From Steinernema hermaphroditum (lineage: Eukaryota; Nematoda; Chromadorea; Rhabditida; Steinernematidae), in assembly GCA_030435675.1 (NCBI GenBank), contig CM059621.1, positions 186,001 to 250,000 of the forward strand: a DNA stretch of 64,000 nucleotides, in the 5' to 3' direction. The position numbers and the translations under genes were made by a program. Positions 56,124 through 64,000 of the stretch are shown here, piece by piece. Position 1 is the first letter of the stretch; each line of letters begins with the position of its first letter. The notes below the pieces were generated by a model that was not told where the DNA came from, did no database searches, and saw only the letters and a program-made list of their open reading frames with translations.

Positions 56124-56143
56124 GAATGCGCCTCATTGGCTCA
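56124..56143 (+). repeat. 5' fragment of tRNA-Thr
   Basis: AATGCGCCTCATTGGCTCA matches the 5' flank, acceptor strand and D-arm start of the tRNA-Thr at 23207, then diverges. It lies about 160 bp upstream of the intact SRR1-domain gene, close to the edge of the duplicated block. Confidence 0.75.
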
Positions 56144-56300
56144 CAAGCTACAATATGATACGAGATACCATAAATCTAGAGGATCACAGGCCAAAAACTC
56201 ATGTTTCACTTGTCCGTGAACATCGCTTAATTTTCGTTGCATCGTTTTCGCTTCAACATTTAACATTACATCATGACTGCTTGTTGTCAAATCCACCGCA

Positions 56301-57722
56301 ATGTTTTCCAGTGAGTTAGCAAGAGTCAGGTCAACGCTGGAAGAAGTGCTGAAAAGGACCCCGGAGGAAAGCGGCGATTTACAGCCGATATCGATGGATG
56401 AAGTCCTTGAAAGCATCTCGAGCATTGTAGGAGGTCGCACCGTTCGTCGCTTGACAAACATCTGGACGACTGACCCTGGAGTACCATGCGAGGTTCGCCT
56501 CCGGGGATTGGCGATTTCTCTTGATTTAAAGCAACATTTTCAACCCAAACAGACGGTATTCCAGGATTCTGCATTCTCCGATGACGAAGAACAGTATCTG
56601 CAGGGACAAGAAGTCACCACATGCACTGAAAATGACTATTGTTCTCTCTCAGAAAATCCTCCGGCAGAAAGCGAAGTCGATATATTTTACACCACCCACT
56701 GCAACTATGCCATTATTAACAACCTTTTCTGGAGCCACTGGAATGAGGTTTGGCTTAAAAGGGTGATTTTTATTAGCGATGCTCTTGATCCATTTCTTGG
56801 AGAAATGGACTATTTAAATTATGTCTACACCACTTTCGAATTGGCAGAACTCTTCACCTACCACATACCCGAAGCCAATACGACGTATCGCCCTGGCCGC
56901 TACCTCATCCGCTCGTACACCTTAAATGCGGGCAATGTTCCATCAAACCTTCCAAAGCCCAAGTATCACTGGAACTTAATCCCGTCCCACATGAGGTCTT
57001 TATCGACTGGAGGCCTCGTCGAGATGAACAATTTCGCGCAAATTACGGATAACTTGCACAAGATCCAGGAGAAGCTCCAACAAGAAGGCTTTTTGGATGA
57101 GGTGGCGCAGAGTGTTAAGGACTGTCTACAGACACGGAAGCTCAAAAGAATCGCTCTGGTCGGCCTCGGATATTTCGCTTTCAAGTTCGCAAAGCACTAT
57201 AGGACAGTCACTGGACTCCAACAGCTGGCGCTCACTTTGGCTCTAGGAAAGCATTTCAAGGTAGCCGTCTCCTGCCATGAGCCGATTCTTACCCAGTTCG
57301 AAAGAGAATATCTCAATTCGTTAGGAGTGGCTACTCCGCCAGTAAGTGACATGTCCTCGCCAGAAGAAGGACTTGAAGGAGACGAAGCCACTCTTTTCTA
57401 TATGCCCAGGTGCTGCAAGGATCTAGTTAGTATGGTCATTTGGGCGAATCGGAGGCAGATGAGAAGAATGTTACTCATGGGAGCCCGTTGTTCCGGACAG
57501 AGCTGGTTCACGGAAAACTACTGTAAAGCAGCCATAGCGTACTATGAGAAGGCCGAAATAATTCCGGTGAGAAATATAAATCTCGGCTTTCGAAAATCCG
57601 CTAACAAAGCAGATGATGTTGGTGTCAATGCTTTTGACGAAACAGTCATCAGCACCTACCCAGCAGAGGTGCTTCCTAGAGTCTCCGACGAGAAGCCAGT
57701 ACTGTATCGCGACGATATCTAA
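56301..57722 (+). CDS. SRR1-domain protein, intact copy
   Basis: A single-exon gene of 473 codons. The C-terminal two thirds match the SRR1-like domain (plant SRR1 is a circadian/light-response factor; animal SRRD is linked to haem and clock control; biochemical role unknown). Recognisable are IALVGLGYFAFKFAKHYRTV, GLQQLALTLALGKHF, YLNSLGVATPPVSD and DEATLFYMPRCCKDLVSMVI followed by WANRRQMRRMLLMGARCS, equivalent to the conserved glycine-rich strand and 'lFYMPhC' segments. The N-terminus (MFSSELARVRSTLEEVLKRT) carries the basic/helical head seen in the family. Lack of introns in an intron-rich neighbourhood suggests a retrocopy origin or intron loss. An AATAAA at 57794 closes it. Two partial copies exist at 44.2-45.2 and 52.3 kb. 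Confidence 0.85.
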   Translation: MFSSELARVRSTLEEVLKRTPEESGDLQPISMDEVLESISSIVGGRTVRRLTNIWTTDPGVPCEVRLRGLAISLDLKQHFQPKQTVFQDSAFSDDEEQYLQGQEVTTCTENDYCSLSENPPAESEVDIFYTTHCNYAIINNLFWSHWNEVWLKRVIFISDALDPFLGEMDYLNYVYTTFELAELFTYHIPEANTTYRPGRYLIRSYTLNAGNVPSNLPKPKYHWNLIPSHMRSLSTGGLVEMNNFAQITDNLHKIQEKLQQEGFLDEVAQSVKDCLQTRKLKRIALVGLGYFAFKFAKHYRTVTGLQQLALTLALGKHFKVAVSCHEPILTQFEREYLNSLGVATPPVSDMSSPEEGLEGDEATLFYMPRCCKDLVSMVIWANRRQMRRMLLMGARCSGQSWFTENYCKAAIAYYEKAEIIPVRNINLGFRKSANKADDVGVNAFDETVISTYPAEVLPRVSDEKPVLYRDDI

Positions 57723-57793
57723 GTGCACATCACGTGTTCATTGTTTTGATAATATTTGCCCTGTTGCATCCCACCATAATTGTTTATATTATA

Positions 57794-57799
57794 AATAAA
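57794..57799 (+). terminator. AATAAA polyadenylation signal of the SRR1-domain gene
   Basis: The hexamer lies 72 bp after the stop codon and is conserved in the truncated copy near 44250 (minus strand). Confidence 0.75.
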
Positions 57800-57997
57800 C
57801 TTCTGTCAGTATTTTTGGGTAACCGAAGAGTCAAAGTCAAAGAGAACAAACGAAGAACGATCCACAGTATGGATGTGTTTATTAATGTGAATTTTATTGG
57901 AATCATGCAGTGCAAATTTTGCTTATTGTGAATGTATAGATCGGTGATGTATGTTTAGTCTGCGACTTTTGGTCTTTTCATAAATGAAAGCATGCTC

Positions 57998-58172
57998 GCT
58001 CAAGCAAAAAGAACTGGGCAAGTTTGTGCCAATGGGACCGTGGTTCTGAATGATAACCCGCTGACTCCGGACCAGTTCTGTGTTGACGTCGATGCCTCGC
58101 GCTTTTATTGTACCACCACAACTCTATCTCCTTGGGAGCAGCGTTGTGAGAGACGGCAGACGAACAGAGAAA
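57998..58172 (+). repeat. dispersed repeat R, copy 7
   Basis: GCAAGTTTGTGCCAATGGGA, TGATAACCCGCTGACTCCGG and CGCGCTTTTATTGTACCACC, then GGGAGCAGCGTTGTGAGAGA. Together with copy 2 it suggests that R was present on both sides of the SRR1-domain duplication. Confidence 0.75.
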
Positions 58173-58847
58173 TGGTGAACACTGCGACTCAGCGGCACCT
58201 TTTAAATGTTTAGTTTCGCGCCCTTTCTTAAAACGTTTCTTGGGTAATAATCGTCCAATGTTCGGTTTCGCTAAAAACACGGAGAACAATATATAATATA
58301 TATAATATACGATGGTTGCGGTACCATTTAAGCTGTAAAGGATACTGATAAAGTGGACTCTTTTTTAACAGGCTTTACGGAGGTGAAAACTGCACCTTGA
58401 TGCTTAGGTTGTACATATCTACGGTTCATCACGGAGCAGTAGTTAAAGTAGCAATGCTGGCGTGCATAATGTTTACAAGAACGGCTACTTTTGTTACAGA
58501 CTAGTGGTCTTACAACAGCAGCTCCCTTTCTGAAGTCTTATACTTCGATCCTTCCGGCCGCGGCACCCTATCCGCCCACTCAGCTGACAGCTGTAACCAT
58601 TAAAAAAGTCCCCGATATGACCTTTCACTTATTCCAAATTTTCCCTCGTCAGCACGTCCCCACCCAATTCCACTTTTTCCTCCCTTAATCCGCACTTCCG
58701 TTTCGCGTGATAAGGCATCCCGTCACCTAAGCTAAGCCCACCGGCTGCACACTCTAATCCGCTTACACCGTTACTGTTCGATCGCTGTCCTTCGCCCTTC
58801 AAAATCTGAATCTCTGCAGTATCGATTTTTTATTTTGACGCATCGCA
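58173..58847. other. intergenic, nothing recognised
   Basis: AT-rich (for example a TATAATATA run near 58293) with no exon evidence. Confidence 0.4.
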
Positions 58848-61800
58848 CTAATCGATCGATGCACAATAGTGGTCAGTGTCGCAGATGGGCGCCTGACAGA
58901 TGTAGCGCTGATGGTCGGCATGACAGTCAATGTTGCTCCAGCCAATAGATGAATCGGCGTTTTGAGCCGAAGCTACGCACTTGCCGTCTTGGGAATTAGG
59001 AGATCCTGGATTCCAGCACTGGTAGTCGTTGGGACCGAGCTGAAAATGGAGATAAACAATTGAGGCCAAGGCATTTAGAGTAAAAAAGAGTAGGGTCAGC
59101 GAATAGCTATGTGGAAATTACAAAAATTGTTAATCACTGTGCAAAAGATGATTCTTTTCAAAAATTTAATTGGAAAGTGCTTCGCCACATATGACTGACG
59201 AGAACCTCAGCCAATGTGTCCGATGTGGTCTAGTGGTTAGGATTTGCGGCTCTCACCCGCAAGGCCCGGGTTCGATTCCCGGCATCGGAATAAGTTTTTG
59301 TATTTCTTGCTATCTTTTGCTGATTTCAATCTTTTCTATTTTCACTAGTGCAAGTTTCATAGCCTCAATATTTTATTGTTTTTTACTTACCGGTAGAGGT
59401 GACATATTCTCAGTCTGTCCAGCAGACCAATAGTAACCTTCCCCGTTGTGTGAGAGGCCTATGTGGAATTTCAAAGCTTCTGCGTGGGACGACGCGTTCC
59501 TAGCCAGCTCTGAAAACATATCAGTTTACATTACAAAAGGGAGTATAATTTACCGATGAGGAAATCATGTTTTTCTTTCGAAAACACATGAACGAGATGG
59601 CCGCCTTCGCTGAGCCGAGGACACACGAGGTCTGCGGCCGATGTCCAGGTGGCCTCAGCGTCGTGGAAACGAACACATTCACCTATGCTTTCAGAAGAGT
59701 GCAGGGGACTCTTGTAAGGCATCCAGTTGTTCTTGCAGAAGCAATTGACTAGAACAAGAGAAACACTACATTGAGTAAGAGTTACAGCATAGAAGTCTTC
59801 CCGGATATCAAAGCCTAGTTTCTAGGCAATATTGCCATTCGAGTACAGAGCTGGGCAACGGCTGAGTTGTATATCCGTTTCAGTCGATCAGCATTCAACC
59901 GATCCGTCAACCATCAACCGGCTCACGGATCGGTTGAACGACTAGCCGATGCAACCCGTTCGTGCCCATCTCTTGTTTATTGACTAGTAGAATTTTCGTG
60001 ATTAGTAGGGATAACTTAGGGATAACTTAATAATAAAAAATAACATTCGACTATCTCTATCGCAGGTCGTTTTTGGGCTTGTTGGTCTCAAGAGTATCGA
60101 CCATTCCATGCCTTCAATTCTTTTTCACAAAAAGTGGCTGCATGTAGTAAAGTACTCACTCCAGCAAAAGGTTTTCACGAGTTCATCAGTCAGATCTCCA
60201 TCCGTATTCGAATAAGCCATTCCAGGTGATGCAAGTTCGCCAATTGCTTTTACCAACTGAGTTTCTGATGGCTGAACATAAGCGATGGTGATGACTTCCG
60301 TTCCCGAGCTCTTGAGGTGGTTCGCAGCGTTTCGAGGATTATCGATTTCCGAAGGACTAAAACAGATTCATCAAATAAAACAATATTTTCGATCTGACTT
60401 GTAGGCAGAGCTGATGAGAAGAACGACATTTTTGGCATTCGGCCGCTCGTCTGACGAAGCAAATATATTTCCTGCTCGTCTTAGAGCTCTAAAAAGAGGA
60501 TTATAGTCTCATCCCTAAATCGGCTGTCAAACCCTCCAACGTCGACTCCGCCTCCTCCAGTGATTGTTATTTTGGAGAGTGTGCTTACAACGTCTGACGT
60601 GCTTCTGAGGGCGTTCAAATCGGCCACTGTTCGAACGTCCGTGTCAAAGGTTACAATTCCAACACGAAGCGACTGCTGTTTTGAAGGTCCGACTGTGGAC
60701 TGGGCTATCCAAGTGGCCAGCAAAGCTAGAACCTGTAAAGTAAGGATATAAAAGCACAATCGCAAGGAGCTTACCCCATTGAGTCCATCCTCTGTCATGC
60801 TATCGGACGTGTCAATGGCAATCACGATATCCAGCCAAAGCTTTCCAAGTGTGCACGAGCAGTTATGTTCTTTCTTTGGAATGGAAGGCGACTTAGTCGT
60901 TGTCTTCACTGGTGATGGAGTTGATGTTGGAGGAACAGTCGGGGGAGGGGGTGGAATGCAATAGGGCGGATCAGGGTCTTCCTCATCGTACTCTGAAATC
61001 ATACTTTGTCAGGAGAACGAATATAGATCATATAGATGAACCTAGATAGCCCTCAGCCCTGAGATCTAAGGTGGTAGAACAATGTGTGTGGTTATTGATC
61101 TATTAAAAGAGGGAACTGAAAAGCCATGTGAACCAGTAGGTGCAAGCTAATCGGAAGTAATCGGTCTGATAAGCGTCTGGTGATCTTTTAGTACCAGTAG
61201 TCATGAAGACGGCTTAAAGTAACATTATTTACGTTTCCGATTTTTCGAATATAATCGATTGGGGTCTTCTACTAACAGTAACACACCTTGCTCGAAGCAG
61301 AGCCCACTGACAACTTCTTTAAATAGCTCGTCTGGAGTATTTATCCTCCTGTCCAAGTGCAAGATCTTAGCGCTGTTGATACTTCCATAGCGATGGATAG
61401 GTGCTTGACTGATGGCGAGGATGGATTCATAACGTCGCCTTGACAGGGACTTAAGCTGAAGCTCCGCTGTAGCGATATCCTCCGAATCTCTGCAATTCTT
61501 TTTTGTGTAAATACACACATATTCAAGGCTCACATTGTCGAGGAGAAGATGATAAAGCGTGGTTTTAGTCCTGGTCGATGACGAAAAAGTGGATTTTCAC
61601 GGTGTTTTCTTGGATCGCTAGCATAGATTCGCTCCACTTCTTGGATAGCTCTATAATCATTGAATTCAGCTATAGGAAGAACGCGTTGCCGCTTGAAAAG
61701 AGCCGGCTACCAAATTGAAGGTCTTAATGGCTGTAGAAAGGTGTACAAAACATCGCTCAACTATGATCCAGAAAAGAGATCTGCGTTCTGATACACATAT

Positions 61801-62567
61801 GTGGTGCACATTTCGTCGGACAACGTAAATGGCAAAGTATAAATAACTATACCCCCGGGGACGGCTATCTACAGTAATACGTCTATCTGCCTGAGAAATG
61901 TTATTTGTAACTTATGGAAGACACAAAAACCTAAGTCCATAAGGATTTAAACCAGGGTCTAAAAGTTGGGAAGCGGATGCTTTACCGACTCGCATGTGGC
62001 ATGCATCATTACACATCTCAGATCACTATTATAATCTTATTTTCTCGGAGCAACTAGTTCTATGCCCAAGTTTATACACTCAGCCATGCCTCCCGTTTGG
62101 CTCTGAACTCAACTTGGTCGTTGCACCTTCGACCACGTACACTTACCTGGTTAGGGAATGCTCCTTCAACGCCCTCTTCGCCAGCTTCTTCCGGAAATTC
62201 CATATCTTCGCAATGCAGCTTGGCAAAGACGTGTAGTAAAAGGAGAAGTAGACATCATGATTTAATCCATAGACGGCGAAAGCCACACGCATGCCATGGA
62301 GGTCCCCAAACGTCCAATGAGATATCAACTCCTGCACGAAGCTCAGCTGCTTCTCGATATTTTCGACTGTTTTCATCGAACTCGAAGCGTCCAAAACGAA
62401 AACAACATCTTTGCTGCACGGAAAAACCGGACTGTTTGCGATCCTCGAGAAATCACATGCTAAACCCTTAGGGTTCAAAGTGATTAAGGCCCCGGGCACT
62501 CACTGTCGGAGCCGACGCCGGCGGCGATAAGCGAGAGAACAAGTAGGTAAGTGCAAAAATAGGTCAT
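58848..62567 (-). CDS. secreted protein with two VWA domains and a C-type lectin domain
   Basis: A nematode-type clec gene. Exon 1 (62567-62504) encodes a signal peptide (MTYFCTYLLVLSLIAAGVGS). Exon 2 (62459-62147) has the first VWA domain with MIDAS VFVLDASSSMKTV. Further exons give RAIQEVERIYASDPRKH and, from 61489, DSEDIATAELQLKSLSRRRY. A Pro-rich linker (YCIPPPPPTVPPTST) near 60960 precedes a second VWA domain with MIDAS VIAIDTSDSMTEDG and VGIVTFDTDVRTVADL. The last exons form a C-type lectin fold: CFCKNNWMPYKSPLHSSE, YYWSAGQ, then GWSNIDCHADHQRYICQAP ending at 58848. Such proteins are secreted and are often induced by microbes in nematodes; the ligand here is unknown. The join between exons 2 and 3 is unresolved. 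The intron at about 59041-59390 contains a tRNA-Glu in antisense orientation. Confidence 0.85.
59219..59290 (+). tRNA. tRNA-Glu (CUC) inside the lectin-gene intron
   Basis: Identical to the tRNA-Glu at 26916-26987 (minus), with all stems intact, anticodon loop CTCTCAC and box B GGTTCGATTCC. It is antisense to its host gene. Confidence 0.95.
59850..59978. repeat. degenerate hAT-like MITE in an intron of the lectin gene
   Basis: The left end CAGAGCTGGGCAACGGCTGA and the inverted right end CAAGAGATGGGCACGAACGG share a CAGAG-TGGGCA-type terminus, with an internal palindrome around AACCGATCCGT/ACGGATCGGTT. The 8-bp target duplication is not clear. It is related in style to the 75-bp element at 4610. 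Confidence 0.5.
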
Positions 62568-63405
62568 CGTGGGTAGAGTAGGCTGCAGTCGTTGAGACGA
62601 CAATTACCAGAGGGTGGACCTGAAGTGCCGAAGGTAGGAGAGAACGGCGGCGCTGATAACGAAGGTGACTGCCTTTTTTGTAATCTCCTGCACGTTAACA
62701 CCATGACGTGTGTATTTTAATTTGATCGGATGAAAGGGGAAACGCCTTTAAGTAGCGGAACCCGTTTGCGGAATGTTATCTTAAAGGATTTGGATGTTTT
62801 TATAGCGGAAGTATGTAAGGAATGGACACAACAGAGCAGCTTTTAAAGGGCGTCGAAAGCGTCAGTCTTGAATGGAAGCATCTGCTATCTCAATAGACTA
62901 TCAAACCAAACGTTCTATTCAAAACAGGTGATAAAAATTCAGAATATGGGCCGAGGGTTTCCGAAATGGGAACCAGGCGCATCCCTACTATGAATAAAGT
63001 TAATAGAAAATGTCTCAAAAAGCACTTTTGATAGAAGCCTGGAAAGCCATTTGGAAGTGTCGGAATCCAAGACCACTCCGCTCGGCCCCTGCTTGCATAA
63101 CACTATGCGCTTTGATATCGGCTCTGGGTATGTTTCGACGAACTACCTTTCGAATTTCGAAGTATTTTTTGCCGCTACATCACGGAGCTTTTGGATGCAA
63201 ATTTTTGGCAATAAGTGTTGTGGAGTAGTTGTCCCAAGTACCTTCGAGGGAATGGCAACCGAAGGTAAGATCAACAAATAATCCAATAAAAAATTGATGA
63301 TGTGATGATAGGGCATCCGGTTTCGAACCAAGTGCATCCCTCATAGAGCCCGTTCCTACAATAACTGAAAGTGATAATATAAGGTGTCTTTCCACCAGAC
63401 TTATG
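62568..63405. other. intergenic upstream of the lectin gene
   Basis: No exon found. Short phrases GCATCCCTA near 62981 and GTGCATCCCTC near 63330 resemble the terminus of the hAT-like MITE at 30207, suggesting remnants. Confidence 0.4.
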
Positions 63406-63409
63406 CCCT

Positions 63410-63510
63410 ATAAAAAACTTATAAAAAGGTTTGCCTCCGGGCGGATCCGAACCCTGGCCCTTTTGTTTGATTCCGATTCGTTCCGGTTATGAAACGGGAG
63501 TACCCCTAAC
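63410..63510 (-). repeat. diverged relative of the 30207 hAT-like MITE arm
   Basis: On the minus strand, CCGGAACGAATCGGAATCAA then CAGGGTTCGGATCCGCCCGG parallels the arm of the 30207-30459 element (CCGGAACGAACCGGGATCAG, GGGGTTCGAATCCGCCCGC). Only one arm is clearly preserved. Confidence 0.6.
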
Positions 63511-64000
63511 CGCTCTCGGAAATGCCTGACATGGAATGATATCATAAACCAAAATTGTTGAAATCTTCGATTATGTCCACGCAACCATGATGAAGGTCGG
63601 AGTAGGTAGGAGTTTGCTCTTCGAACCGTTTTTTGCACATTAACACCCGGACGCCGATAATGTTATTAATCGGATCAGAACGGTGAACGTCTTTCAGGAG
63701 CGCCGCCGCCGTAGAGTGGAGGGGCGTCAACGTATTAGCGAGCACATTTGTGGCACAATAATTTGAGTTAGTAAGATTAACGTACTGAAGATGGCCCGCC
63801 TGATAGCGTGCTTATTATTCCAAAATATTTACGGAAATTTCTTACTTCAAGGTTTACTGTAATGATTAGATTGTTTTCATATGTTAAAATGTCTAGGATT
63901 ACTGTGTGTAGGTGTTCAAAACTGATCAACCGACACCAATGCACCTCTAAACATCGGATACCAATAAGTAGCTTTCGCGGCGCTTATCTGATTAACTAAA
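63511..64000. other. window end, nothing recognised
   Basis: Short frames only; no splice-supported exon or repeat was identified before the window ends. Confidence 0.4.

Overview
The window looks like chromosomal DNA of a free-living nematode, probably a diplogastrid close to Pristionchus (genus is an inference, not a database match). Genes are split by very short introns (mostly 40-60 bp, GT..TTTCAG). Several start codons lie just after a TTTCAG-type acceptor, as expected for trans-splicing. Secreted VWA plus C-type-lectin proteins are a nematode-typical family. tRNA genes with internal promoters are scattered, several inside introns, and much intergenic space is small inverted-repeat DNA elements. 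All exon models were joined by eye from splice signals and reading frame. Where exon lengths sum to a closed frame this is stated.

Region 1 (1-12.3 kb) is repeat-rich. It holds a tRNA-Thr, a Cys-containing lineage-specific gene (2.8-4.2 kb, minus) and a divergent ATP-dependent DNA-ligase-like gene whose motif I has lost its catalytic lysine (4.4-6.9 kb, minus). A mariner-type MITE with a nested 75-bp hAT-like MITE sits in that gene's last intron. Two 1.6-kb foldback elements derived from a Tc1-like transposon follow (7.0-8.6 and 9.65-11.26 kb), then a 193-aa five-exon orphan gene (11.5-12.3 kb).

Region 2 (12.3-20.6 kb) is gene-poor: an intron-containing tRNA-Leu(CAA), a CA repeat and one unassigned long reading frame.

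Region 3 (20.6-42.7 kb) is conserved and gene-dense. Two tandem OATP/SLCO transporters (20.6-24.2 and 26.3-31.6 kb, plus) each carry a tRNA gene inside an intron. They are followed tail-to-tail by VWA8 (38.0-31.6 kb, minus), an Mff-like mitochondrial fission factor (minus), U1 snRNP protein C (minus) and ribosomal protein L5 (plus). VWA8 and Mff are both mitochondrial.

Region 4 (42.7-58.2 kb) is a zone of small genes, duplications and rearrangements: a 56-aa membrane microprotein candidate, a four-TM protein, RNA polymerase subunit RPB12/RPABC4, three unequal copies of an SRR1-domain gene, and at least seven copies of a roughly 150-300 bp dispersed repeat. The most striking locus is 53.2-55.2 kb (minus). 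There the first three WD repeats of the U5 snRNP 40-kDa protein run in frame into a small zinc-finger-like segment and then into pieces of DNA ligase I. The result is one open 503-codon, seven-exon chimera.

Region 5 (58.2-64 kb) holds a secreted protein with two VWA domains and a C-type lectin domain (62.6-58.8 kb, minus). A tRNA-Glu lies within one of its introns.

The genes are mostly unrelated housekeeping and accessory genes. The coherent story is structural: tRNA genes and tRNA fragments in introns and near breakpoints, DNA-transposon foldbacks, and gene pieces copied, inverted and fused, including two independent disabled DNA-ligase derivatives.
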